Notes: a model not told the origin generated them from the letters alone. Positions 7,345 through 13,346 are shown, counted from the first letter of the stretch. The stretch is 48,161 nucleotides of DNA from a virus (IMGVR_UViG_3300015164_000002:1-48161); one strand, 5' to 3'. Made by a program: numbers and translations.

Positions 7345-7541
7345 GGCTTCGAGACTTTGTCGAGCTGCCTCATGGCTCTGTTAATGTCCATTGCCTCAGC
7401 CCGCCACTCAGGTAATTTCTCTTTCACCAGTGAAAGGATTTCCCTGACCTCATCGGTCGAGGCCATGCGGGTGATCCTCAGGCCCAGAGGGAAGACGGGA
7501 TGAGACAACTCAACCAACCAATCCTTGTCGTCACTCGCCAT
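7341..7541 (-). CDS. small hypothetical protein (66 aa)
   Basis: The ATG overlaps the upstream stop as TAATG and the stop overlaps the downstream ATG as ATGA, so both ends are fixed by coupling. The sequence has a beta-like start (WLVELSHPVFPLGLRITRM) followed by a helix (DEVREILSLVKEKLPEWRAE). No motif recognised. It sits between two zinc-binding proteins. Confidence 0.6.
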   Translation of the reverse strand: MASDDKDWLVELSHPVFPLGLRITRMASTDEVREILSLVKEKLPEWRAEAMDINRAMRQLDKVSKP

Positions 7542-7813
7542 TAGAACTCGTCCTCGTCATCGTCATCGTCGAGGTCTTCTTCTTCAATGACTTCAAGGCC
7601 GATGGGATCGTCGTCTGGCGCAGTCAACTCAAGCTCGACTCCGCATTCTTCGCACTCGATTGTATCGCCCTTCTTGTCGTCAGGGCTGATATCGATGTCG
7701 CCCTCGCACGCAGGACACTTTGCGGTCTTCACGTTATCTGCCACGTTATTTGCCTCCCTCAATTCGCGATCAAATCGTTTCATTGCCCTCTCGGAAAAGT
7801 CTCGCAGAGCCAC
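7541..7813 (-). CDS. LysW-like zinc ribbon with acidic tail
   Basis: GTG start with a strong GAGGAGGAGGG SD. A 30-residue helical N-terminus precedes a zinc ribbon with C33-x2-C36 and C54-x2-C57, then a beta hairpin and a long acidic tail (EEEDLDDDDDEDEF). The ribbon (KCPACEGDIDIS...IECEECGVELEL) closely resembles LysW/ArgW, the amino-group carrier protein of lysine and arginine biosynthesis, whose C-terminal Glu carries the substrate. Here the tail ends EDEF rather than the usual EDWGE, so carrier function is unproven. It may instead be a DNA-mimic-like or zinc adaptor protein. Confidence 0.6.
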   Translation of the reverse strand: MALRDFSERAMKRFDRELREANNVADNVKTAKCPACEGDIDISPDDKKGDTIECEECGVELELTAPDDDPIGLEVIEEEDLDDDDDEDEF

Positions 7814-7824
7814 GGCCCTCCTCC

Positions 7825-8322
7825 TCAGAATGGCCCGGGGACTATCCGAGGGCTCGTGACGCTAATAACCAACATGGTGCGAGGGTCATAGACAATCGTC
7901 AGCGGGTCGAGCATGCCGATGCTATTGCCCCAGATTGACAGCTTCCTCACGGCTTGAGGGTCGGCAGACCAATCGAACCAGTAAGTCACTGTCCGGCGCA
8001 TTCCCTGCCTCACCGTAATCGTATTTCCGAGGAATGCATTCCCTCCGTTATTCGTCGGGTCAGGCACGAGGCCATTGCGAACGAAGAGCCCGTAAGTAGT
8101 CTCGTAAGGCGGATGCTGGTTTGCTTTTGCCTGCCCGAAAGAGTACCGAGGGCCTGCGTTGTAGATGGGTCTGGCGTCGAGGACAACCGTGGGCGTGTCA
8201 AGCCCGAACTCAATCCCTCTCGACTGTCGGATCTTGGGCTTCCCCTGAGCCAACGGAATCATGGTTAATAGAAGGCTGATGATTGTCACCAGCACGCTGA
8301 ATCGAATCTTGGTCATCTTCAT
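7825..8322 (-). CDS. secreted/periplasmic hypothetical protein (165 aa)
   Basis: Excellent SD (AAGGAG) before the ATG. Residues 1-27 form a Sec signal peptide: basic n-region, hydrophobic core (FSVLVTIISLLLTMIPLA) and a plausible signal peptidase I site after AQG. The mature part is beta-rich, with no Cys. The start lies 113 nt inside the 3' end of the upstream gene in another frame. A phage product exported to the periplasm could act in superinfection exclusion or lysis timing; that is inference. Confidence 0.7.
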   Translation of the reverse strand: MKMTKIRFSVLVTIISLLLTMIPLAQGKPKIRQSRGIEFGLDTPTVVLDARPIYNAGPRYSFGQAKANQHPPYETTYGLFVRNGLVPDPTNNGGNAFLGNTITVRQGMRRTVTYWFDWSADPQAVRKLSIWGNSIGMLDPLTIVYDPRTMLVISVTSPRIVPGPF

Positions 8323-8650
8323 TTCTCCTTATCCAAACATAGAGTCCATAGTAATCATTCGGGTCGCGGAAATACACGACCTCTGCAATCTCACCCTCAG
8401 GATACTCTGCCTCAATGAAATCTGCAACCGCTTTGCGAGGACTCTTGACAACACCTGCCACGTCTGTCCGCCGAGAGCAATCGCCCATCATGCCACCAGT
8501 CACGAGGCTGAAGCCGGCTCGGCGGAGGAAGTCAGGTCTGGAGGTAATAGTCCAAAGGGTGTGAGCCGACGACTGACCATAGCCTTCGAAGCGCCGGCAT
8601 TGAGCGTCCCCGTGTTCTCTGGCCCATGTTTTCCAAGTCGAGATGTTCAT
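8210..8650 (-). CDS. hypothetical protein (146 aa)
   Basis: The ATG overlaps the TGA of the 48-aa membrane protein upstream (ATGA). The body (residues ~1-115) is a plausible soluble alpha/beta protein containing GQSSAHTLWTITSRPDFLRR, then a KAVADFIEAEYPEGEIAEVV segment and a YFRDPNDYYGLYVWIRRN strand. The last ~37 residues are polar and overlap the next gene, where the sequence must also encode a signal peptide. No family recognised. Confidence 0.6.
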   Translation of the reverse strand: MNISTWKTWAREHGDAQCRRFEGYGQSSAHTLWTITSRPDFLRRAGFSLVTGGMMGDCSRRTDVAGVVKSPRKAVADFIEAEYPEGEIAEVVYFRDPNDYYGLYVWIRRNEDDQDSIQRAGDNHQPSINHDSVGSGEAQDPTVERD

Positions 8651-8793
8651 TTGCAGATGGGATGCTCTTGCGCGTAGGTTAGGCCCTGAGCCTTGCCAAT
8701 GTAGAACCCGATGCCTGCTGCCGCCCAGAGGCAACCGACAAAGAAGACGCCGAGCATAGCGCCGACGATTGCTGCTCGCTTGGTATTCGTCAT
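8647..8793 (-). CDS. small single-pass membrane protein (48 aa)
   Basis: Both ends are ATGA overlaps (start with the upstream stop at 8790-8793, stop with the downstream ATG). After MTNTKRAA there is a transmembrane helix of ~20 residues (VGAMLGVFFVGCLWAAAGIG) and a short polar tail. The positive N-terminus suggests N-in topology. It could be a small inner-membrane host-takeover or holin-like protein, but it is far from the lysis genes. Function unknown. Confidence 0.6.
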   Translation of the reverse strand: MTNTKRAAIVGAMLGVFFVGCLWAAAGIGFYIGKAQGLTYAQEHPICK

Positions 8794-9281
8794 GGCTTGC
8801 GCTTCCGTTTCCGGCCCTCGCCTCGTTCGTCGACTCTGACAGGTGAGTTGACCGCCTGAGCGAATGACTCGGCAGGGTTGCGATTGTTGTAGACCCAGAA
8901 GAGGAAGCTGCCCTCTTTGTGGCTTGGCAAGACGAGAACCGAGTCATCGTCTGTCAAATACCAGCCCGGGCCTTTGAACTTGAATCCCTTGAGGTTGTAT
9001 TCGGCCCTCTCAGGAGTCCAGATCTGCCGCCAGTCTGGGAAGATGCTCTCGACCAGCTTGAGGTAATCACCCTTCATCATGGGAGTGCTCAAGTCAGTGT
9101 AATCGAAGTTCGGGTCCTCTCTTGGTTTCTCGTGAGTCTTGGCATGCTCAGCGAAGAGGTCGTTTGCCCTCTTGGGTCCTCCGCCGTCATTCGGTTGAGT
9201 GACCTTCCAGTCGCAGGCAGGGCATTGACGAGAGTAGCCCTTGTCTGTATCAAAAGGGCCTCGGTTAGATTTTCTATTCAT
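8790..9281 (-). CDS. C2H2-like zinc-finger protein (163 aa)
   Basis: The ATG is preceded by a purine-rich AAAGGATGAAGG. Residues ~20-48 contain CPAC followed by HAKTH (CxxC-x20ish-HxxxH), a C2H2-like zinc site. The remainder (~55-140) is an alpha/beta domain with several Trp residues (FPDWRQIWTPERA, FKGPGWYLTDDD) and the protein ends with a basic tail (GEGRKRKRKP). Inferred DNA or RNA binding. First gene after the tRNA-like locus in the direction of transcription. Confidence 0.65.
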   Translation of the reverse strand: MNRKSNRGPFDTDKGYSRQCPACDWKVTQPNDGGGPKRANDLFAEHAKTHEKPREDPNFDYTDLSTPMMKGDYLKLVESIFPDWRQIWTPERAEYNLKGFKFKGPGWYLTDDDSVLVLPSHKEGSFLFWVYNNRNPAESFAQAVNSPVRVDERGEGRKRKRKP

Positions 9282-9340
9282 CCTTCATCCTTTCTTATTT
9301 TGATCGCATAGGTAACTGCTCAGGGTGTTGTCCACTAATT

Positions 9341-9510
9341 CGGAGCGGGGAGGATTCGAACCTCAAACCATCCCAGTGATCCATCTGCCCGAATGTTGCT
9401 TATGTCGACCCAGCGGGAGGGTAAACTAGCATCAGAGCAAGCGATGGCAGACGTAAGACGCCAGCCCGGTTACCTCAAGAGGGCCGTTTTACCACAGGCT
9501 AACCCACTCC
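9341..9510 (-). tRNA. tRNA-like gene with ~90-nt internal insert (locus 1)
   Basis: On the minus strand GGAGTGG (9510-9504) pairs with CCGCTCC (9348-9342) as a 7-bp acceptor stem with one G-U. A GTGGT D-loop motif and a canonical T-loop (GGTTCGAATCC) are present. The locus is 170 nt, twice normal tRNA size. The middle holds a core shared with the locus at 10937-11078, closed by TCTGCC/GGCAGA. I could not assign an anticodon, because the anticodon arm cannot be placed unambiguously. Either an intron-like insert, an expanded variable arm, or a tRNA-derived RNA. Confidence 0.5.
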
Positions 9511-9533
9511 GCCATGAGCAGTTTCCTATACTA

Positions 9534-9821
9534 TCAAAGAGCGATTTCGTATTCCTGACCAGTATCGATATCCTTCGCCTTGACCGTCTTCCAACCCAGC
9601 TGCCTCGCGGCCGAGATGGTATGGTGGCCGGCAATGATGTTGCCATTGAGGGTCAAGACCCGCATTGTCTGACCATGATGCTTCATCCCCTGAGCAATGG
9701 GGTTCGCCGGGTCGGGCCTCAACTCGCTTGCGGGCCGTACCGAGGGGTCTTCATCCCCTCTCAGAGCTGCCCGGATTGCGCGTATCTCGCGTCTGACGAG
9801 ATTTGATAGCCAACCCCTCAT
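9534..9821 (-). CDS. ParB/sulfiredoxin-fold-like protein (95 aa)
   Basis: Start set at the ATG at 9821, which overlaps the upstream TGA (ATGA); the frame extends further upstream without support. Residues ~45-85 (HGQTMRVLTLNGNIIAGHHT then ISAARQLGWKTVKAKDID) match the ParB N-terminal/Srx nucleotide-binding fold: a GQ-containing strand, an I-x-G-H-H box and an AA-x-x-LG helix. In phages such domains act as nucleases, NTPases or regulators of DNA modification. It is a stand-alone domain, shorter than partition ParB. The portal at 26583 carries a second ParB-like segment. Confidence 0.65.
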   Translation of the reverse strand: MRGWLSNLVRREIRAIRAALRGDEDPSVRPASELRPDPANPIAQGMKHHGQTMRVLTLNGNIIAGHHTISAARQLGWKTVKAKDIDTGQEYEIAL

Positions 9822-9958
9822 GATTGCCCCTCTTGACAGGAGCATTTGTCTTGAAGGCTCTCAAGGGCGTCAATTACAACGTCGAGGGCCGCATACATGA
9901 AGTTCCGTAGGTGTCTCATTTTCAAACCCTCCCATTCAGGCGGTGAGTCTACGCTCAT
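9818..9958 (-). CDS. small hypothetical protein (46 aa)
   Basis: The stop overlaps the ParB-like gene's ATG by 4 nt. The product starts MSVDSPPEWEGLKMRHLRN, contains one amphipathic helix (YAALDVVIDALESLQD) and ends with CSC. It is short but has good coding character and a coupled end, so probably real. Start could also be the internal ATG 13 codons later. Unknown function. Confidence 0.5.
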   Translation of the reverse strand: MSVDSPPEWEGLKMRHLRNFMYAALDVVIDALESLQDKCSCQEGQS

Positions 9959-9984
9959 CCCGCATCTAGAGTCAACTGTTATTT

Positions 9985-10722
9985 TCAGGCCCTCGGCTCT
10001 ACATGGGTGTAGGCGCCCTCAGACACGCATTGCTCGCAGCGTTCCGACTTGGGTTTACCATGGCTGCATGTCTCGGTGACTTCTCCTCCAAGGGCCTCGA
10101 CAAACTTGGCAAAGTCGACAGCGCCTCCCTCAAGACTACCAAGGTGGGCCAGCCAATCAGGGTCGTCGTCTTTTGCATTCTCAATGTAGAGTTCCATAAG
10201 CCGGAATATGCGAACGGCAAATTCATTGACGGTGAATACCCGGGCAGGGGTCTCGGGAGGGCTGATTCTCACCGCCTCGTTTATAGCCTTGCTGTCTAGT
10301 CTCTGGACGAAACTGGCTGAGCATTGATCGTTATCTAGCAGCTCGACGACCTTGGCCCGGCACCCAGCATCGATGAGCTTGTCGGCAAGAGCCGTTGCAA
10401 CCTCTCGCCGGATGCTCACAACAATAGTAATGTCAGGCAGGGTCGTGAGGTTTGCAAACTCTGATAGGCTCCAAGAGATGTCAGGGCTTTGGTCATGGAA
10501 GAAATCCCAGAGGGCGCGAGTTGTTTTGACCCGGGAAGAGACTCGTTCGATTTTGACTCCGTAGAATTGAAGGACGTTTTGCTCAGCCTGAGCATCACTC
10601 GGAGCATCACTTGGCTCGGGCTGGCCCGGAGTCTGAGAACCGAAGATGCCTTTGTCAACAGCCTCTGCGTATTCGGAATCGTCGGATAGGGCTGCTTGCT
10701 CGGTCTTTTGAATAGTCTTCAT
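9985..10722 (-). CDS. hypothetical protein with C-terminal Cys motif (245 aa)
   Basis: The first ~45 residues are acidic and disordered. The middle (~50-140) alternates strands and helices (ITIVVSIRREVATALADKLI, AGCRAKVVELL). A helical segment follows at ~165-210, and the C-terminus has CSHGKPKSERCEQC, a likely zinc knuckle. No family recognised. The ATG overlaps the stop of the 51-aa gene upstream (ATGA at 10719-10722). Confidence 0.65.
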   Translation of the reverse strand: MKTIQKTEQAALSDDSEYAEAVDKGIFGSQTPGQPEPSDAPSDAQAEQNVLQFYGVKIERVSSRVKTTRALWDFFHDQSPDISWSLSEFANLTTLPDITIVVSIRREVATALADKLIDAGCRAKVVELLDNDQCSASFVQRLDSKAINEAVRISPPETPARVFTVNEFAVRIFRLMELYIENAKDDDPDWLAHLGSLEGGAVDFAKFVEALGGEVTETCSHGKPKSERCEQCVSEGAYTHVEPRA

Positions 10723-10874
10723 GATATTGGGTCGCCTCCGCCATGCTCGTCAAAACTGGCGGCAGGGCTGTCTTCCCAACCATTGCCGGCAGCTTGGCCC
10801 TGGCGTTGGCTTGGTGCCTCATCGCTGGCAGATGCCTCGACGAGTGCTTGGATATGTCTCGGGTCAGTGCTCAT
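10719..10874 (-). CDS. small polar hypothetical protein (51 aa)
   Basis: The ATG at 10874 has an AGAGG SD 6-7 nt upstream; the frame is open further upstream only because it runs through the tRNA-like locus, so a longer product is rejected. The protein is polar and Ser/Asp/Gly-rich, probably disordered. Its stop overlaps the next ATG by 4 nt. Function unknown. Confidence 0.5.
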   Translation of the reverse strand: MSTDPRHIQALVEASASDEAPSQRQGQAAGNGWEDSPAASFDEHGGGDPIS

Positions 10875-10936
10875 GTTGTTTCCTCTCGCTATCAAATTAG
10901 GACTCGACTCAGGTAACCCCTCGAAGGCTAGCAGAT

Positions 10937-11078
10937 TCGGGCAGGTGGGATTCGAACCCACAAACCACCTATGGCCCTCCTCGACTCGAATGTCGCTTGG
11001 GTCGACCCAGAGGTAAACTAGCATCAGAGCAAACCGAGGTACGCGCAAGGCGCCGTTAAACCACTCAACTACCACCCG
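10937..11078 (-). tRNA. tRNA-like gene with ~60-nt internal insert (locus 2)
   Basis: Minus strand: CGGGTGG (11078-11072) pairs with CTGCCCG (10944-10938) with two G-U pairs. TA, the D-arm GTTGAGTGGTTTAAC and a perfect T-arm (GTGGG-TTCGAAT-CCCAC) follow standard tRNA order. The locus is 142 nt. Its centre contains a core shared with 9341-9510 (21 identical nt at 11012-11032 plus further matches), closed by a different stem, CCTCGG/TCGAGG. The D-arm resembles class II (Ser/Leu-type) tRNAs, but the anticodon cannot be placed with confidence. Confidence 0.55.
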
Positions 11079-11135
11079 GCATCGAGGGGCTACCAAAATC
11101 GAGTTGTCAAATGAAGGTTGAAACCCTCAGAGATC

Positions 11136-11156
11136 GGGCAGAGCCATTGTCTGCCC
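11136..11156. terminator. hairpin between protein gene and tRNA-like gene
   Basis: GGGCAGA and TCTGCCC form a 7-bp perfect stem with a 7-nt loop, located between the 85-aa gene (ends 11181) and the tRNA-like gene (starts 11078) in the minus direction. No U-run follows, so it may be a processing or attenuation site instead of a strong terminator. Confidence 0.4.
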
Positions 11157-11180
11157 TCACTCTCAGGACTCCCGACCTCT

Positions 11181-11438
11181 CTACGCCGTGATGGCGGTCT
11201 GCGTTTTCGCATTCGGGATGAACACGACGCCGAGGTCCTCGCGCTTTTCCTGCTTGGCGAAGCCGAGGGTTGCCAGCATGCGAGCGATGCGATTCGGGTA
11301 CTGGCCCTTCAGTTGCGAAGCGCGCAGGGGCTTCTCGCTGGTGGCTTTGGCGATGCGCTTGAGCATCTTCTGCGAAGCCGCTGACTGAACTGATCCCGCG
11401 TAAAAGGTTTTGGTTTCGGTCGTTGCTTTGGTTCCCAT
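11181..11438 (-). CDS. small basic, helix-rich protein, possible DNA-binding (85 aa)
   Basis: Strong SD (AAGGAG, 9-nt spacing) and first gene downstream of promoter P2. Residues ~20-65 give helix-turn-helix-like segments (MLKRIAKATSEKPLRASQLK then YPNRIARMLATLGFAKQEKR) ending in a short beta wing (LGVVFIPNAKT), as in small winged-helix proteins. High expression is suggested by its own promoter and SD. DNA binding is inferred; it could be an autoregulator acting on the inverted repeat in P2. Confidence 0.6.
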   Translation of the reverse strand: MGTKATTETKTFYAGSVQSAASQKMLKRIAKATSEKPLRASQLKGQYPNRIARMLATLGFAKQEKREDLGVVFIPNAKTQTAITA

Positions 11439-11511
11439 GATTCAGAACTCCTTTCAAGAGTTGGTTAGCTGCGGTTAATTGTCAATGCCCTCGTGGGGCG
11501 CCTCTCGAACA

Positions 11512-11546
11512 AGACCGAGTCTAACACAGCTCGGTCTGGGAATCAA
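11512..11546 (-). promoter_or_regulatory. promoter P2 with overlapping inverted repeat
   Basis: Minus-strand TTGATT (11546-11541), 17-nt spacer, TAGACT (11523-11518). An 8-bp perfect inverted repeat (AGACCGAG/CTCGGTCT at 11512-11519 and 11530-11537) lies across the spacer and -10, where a bound repressor would block polymerase. The same repeat could instead fold as a terminator for the gene ending at 11560, but no U-run follows. Serves the 85-aa gene. Confidence 0.6.
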
Positions 11547-11559
11547 CACCTATTTTGAT

Positions 11560-12189
11560 TTATTTTCCACCCTCCCGTCTGGCCCTCACCCAAGCCGAGT
11601 ACTGAGTGGCTGCCGTTGCCTTGTTAACGCCCTGCTCAATGCATGCCTCGATGATAACGTTGCGGGGAGCCGAGACGCCGTCCTTGGCGAGACCGTCGGC
11701 GATTTCCCATACCAACCGGGTCTTGCCTCTAGTCGGCATGTCGACCGAGGCTTCCCCTAGGTGAGCGACAGCGATTTCCCGAGTGCGCTTGACACCCTTG
11801 ATCTTGGCCTTCGAGAGCATCTCTGCCCCTCGCTCATCGCCGTACTGATTCATGATCTGGCGGCTATAAGATAGGCGACCTGCTCTGGCCCACTCTTTCT
11901 TCCCCATGACAGAAACGCCGGCGCTCTCTGCCTCGGATTTGTATTGCAAGTAAGTGACGGTGCCGGGCCGGGCCGTATAGAGGGCCTTGCTCTTGAAGCC
12001 GTGCTTACTCAGACCGGCAGGAACCTCGGTCGAGGGAACGACGAGGTACTCTTCGACAAGTCCCTCAGCCTCAAGGTCGTCGACGACTGAATGGTCAACC
12101 TTAGTCTTGTCTGCCAATCGGTGAGCCAAGTGCCGGGCCGTTTGGTAATTTTTGTCGGAGCTGATGTCGTTTGCGTCTTGTAAAAGCAT
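11560..12189 (-). CDS. hypothetical protein with C-terminal winged-helix-like domain
   Basis: ATG at 12189 preferred over the TTG two codons earlier; GAGAGGA lies upstream. Residues ~10-70 form a helical domain with a wing-like hairpin (VDHSVVDDLEAEGLVEEYLV). The C-terminus (~160-205: RLVWEIADGLAKDG...VIIEACIEQGVNKATAATQYS) resembles a small phage helix-turn-helix domain in which a Thr-Ala-x-x-Gln-Tyr helix follows a GVN turn. Probably a DNA-binding protein with two HTH-like modules. Ends just upstream of P2. Confidence 0.6.
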   Translation of the reverse strand: MLLQDANDISSDKNYQTARHLAHRLADKTKVDHSVVDDLEAEGLVEEYLVVPSTEVPAGLSKHGFKSKALYTARPGTVTYLQYKSEAESAGVSVMGKKEWARAGRLSYSRQIMNQYGDERGAEMLSKAKIKGVKRTREIAVAHLGEASVDMPTRGKTRLVWEIADGLAKDGVSAPRNVIIEACIEQGVNKATAATQYSAWVRARREGGK

Positions 12190-12216
12190 TTTCAATGAAT
12201 CCTCTCTTGTCTTGGG

Positions 12217-12573
12217 TTAGAAACAGGTGTCGCAAGTGCAATGAGATCGCTTCCCTGAGCGGCAGCGGTCGCTCGCCTTATGTCGGGGAGCCATTGCGTT
12301 AGGGTCTCGGAAGAAGGGCTCACAACCTGAGCAGCCCTTGACGATTGAACCAGAGGCTACCCGCTGAGCGATGACCTGCTCCTCGGTCAGAGTCGGTACT
12401 CTAGCCTGCTCTGCCTCAATGCGCGCTCTCATTTGAAGGGTGCCGCATTTCTCTGCCGGCGCATAAGCCGAGCAGAAGCACCACGGGCATCGATAATTGC
12501 AGAGTCTTGCATGATATGATTTGCCACAGTGACAGTCGTGGGTCGCTGGGGTTGCTTGAATTGCTATGCTCAT
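12217..12573 (-). CDS. cysteine-rich zinc-binding protein (118 aa)
   Basis: Two Cys/His clusters are visible: N-terminal HDCHCGKSYHARLCNYRCPW followed by CFC, and C-terminal CSGCEPF...CRSGKRSHCTCDTC. A helical linker (LQMRARIEAEQARVPTLTEE) separates them. This suggests two zinc sites bridged by a helix. The ATG overlaps the upstream stop by 4 nt. Probably an adaptor or nucleic-acid-binding protein; no family assigned. Confidence 0.6.
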   Translation of the reverse strand: MSIAIQATPATHDCHCGKSYHARLCNYRCPWCFCSAYAPAEKCGTLQMRARIEAEQARVPTLTEEQVIAQRVASGSIVKGCSGCEPFFRDPNAMAPRHKASDRCRSGKRSHCTCDTCF

Positions 12574-12707
12574 TTGCTCACCTTAAATACCCTGCGCTGA
12601 GTCGAGGGCGTCTGCTGAGTTGGTGTTGTCGTTTGCTTTGGGGTCTGGGCAAAGAGTCTGGCGAAATTGTCTCGGGCTCTCTGCTCATTGTCGATTTTAA
12701 TGGTCAT
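12570..12707 (-). CDS. small Thr/Gln-rich protein (45 aa)
   Basis: The ATG overlaps the upstream TGA (ATGA at 12704-12707) and the TGA overlaps the downstream ATG. The sequence begins MTIKIDNEQRARDNFARLFA (helical) and then becomes a Thr/Gln/Pro-rich tail with a basic end. Both coupled junctions support it as a gene. Unknown function. Confidence 0.55.
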   Translation of the reverse strand: MTIKIDNEQRARDNFARLFAQTPKQTTTPTQQTPSTQRRVFKVSK

Positions 12708-12889
12708 TTGCTCATCTCCACGAATAAATCAAAGTCTGCTAAGACCTCGTCAATGGTTTCGAAATTATCCTTCCAATACTCGGCGCCCTCATCTTCAGCG
12801 GTATCTAAATAATCCTGAAGAAGGGCTGAGCCGGCCCGCTGCTCTCTGAGGGCTTTAATGGCCTGCTCTGATGTCATCTTGGAAACCAT
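12704..12889 (-). CDS. small acidic helical protein (61 aa)
   Basis: ATG at 12889 chosen because it overlaps the upstream stop as TAATG and has GAGG ~10 nt upstream; a TTG three codons earlier is possible. The product is acidic and helical (SEQAIKALREQRAGSALLQD then WKDNFETIDEVLADFDLF). Small acidic proteins of this kind are common phage inhibitors of host factors, but that is only analogy. Confidence 0.55.
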   Translation of the reverse strand: MVSKMTSEQAIKALREQRAGSALLQDYLDTAEDEGAEYWKDNFETIDEVLADFDLFVEMSK

Positions 12890-13062
12890 TATAACCAATC
12901 CTCACCCTCTCGAAGGATACCAAGTCTCTCCCAGCACTTTGGGCAAGAGCCCTGACCATTGTTAGCGACCGCAGTCTCAGCCGACTGAACCTGAGTTGTA
13001 GCAGTGACTTCTTCCTCGCAGAGGATCGAGTCGTCGCCAGCTTCTAAAAATATGTGATTCAT
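12889..13062 (-). CDS. small protein with CxxC motif (57 aa), first gene of minus-strand block
   Basis: AAGGA lies ~6 nt before the ATG, just after a 10-nt A-run in the mRNA (13073-13082). The product starts MNHIFLEAGDDSILCEEEV and ends with a zinc-knuckle-like CPKCWERLGILREG. It is the first gene downstream of promoter P3 and the structured leader, so it is the most direct target of leader-mediated control. The stop overlaps the next ATG (TAATG). Confidence 0.55.
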   Translation of the reverse strand: MNHIFLEAGDDSILCEEEVTATTQVQSAETAVANNGQGSCPKCWERLGILREGEDWL

Positions 13063-13094
13063 TTTTATGTCCTTTTTTTTTTGGATTTGATTCT

Positions 13095-13221
13095 AACTCA
13101 ATAAGACCTCGGTATCATTTATTATATCGTTACGGGGCTGGTTGGACAACCGCTGGTCTTTGCCGACCACTGGGTTGCTTGCCATAAGACCGGCCCGCTC
13201 GTACCGAGACCTTATTGAGTT
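13095..13221 (-). ncRNA. structured 5' leader RNA of the minus-strand block
   Basis: Two 20-nt arms at 13095-13114 and 13202-13221 are complementary at 18 of 20 positions, forming a long closing stem in the leader transcribed from P3. Inside, nested stems are visible on the minus strand: GGCCGGT/ACCAGCC (one mismatch), TGG/CCA, CAACC/GGTTG and TGGTC/GACCA with loop GGCAAA. This is elaborate for a simple leader and lies 30 nt before the SD region, so it may be a cis-regulatory element, a processing site or an mRNA stabiliser. I cannot match it to a known riboswitch. Confidence 0.55.
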
Positions 13222-13241
13222 ATCAAACATCGACAAGGGTT

Positions 13242-13270
13242 ATTATAGAGCAACTCGACGAGGAAATCAA
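13242..13270 (-). promoter_or_regulatory. sigma70-type promoter P3 for the minus-strand block
   Basis: Minus strand TTGATT (13270-13265), 17-nt spacer, perfect TATAAT (13247-13242). Predicted start near 13235, giving a ~170-nt leader before the first gene at 13062. Context (GTGTTGATTTCC and GCTC before the -10) closely matches P1 at 3333. It is divergent from the promoter at 13347. Confidence 0.75.
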
Positions 13271-13346
13271 CACTTATTTTCGATTATTTTTCAGAGCTCA
13301 TTACCCCTTTATCTGCAACAAGTTAAGCTCCCTCAAGAAAATCTAT

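Noticed and set aside
9393-9806. Long plus-strand frame opposite the ParB-like gene and tRNA-like locus 1
   Set aside because: Antisense to a better gene and to the tRNA-like structure; no SD and no protein-like pattern.
10719-11096. 125-codon version of the 51-aa gene
   Set aside because: The extra upstream part is the tRNA-like locus; the internal ATG at 10874 has the SD.
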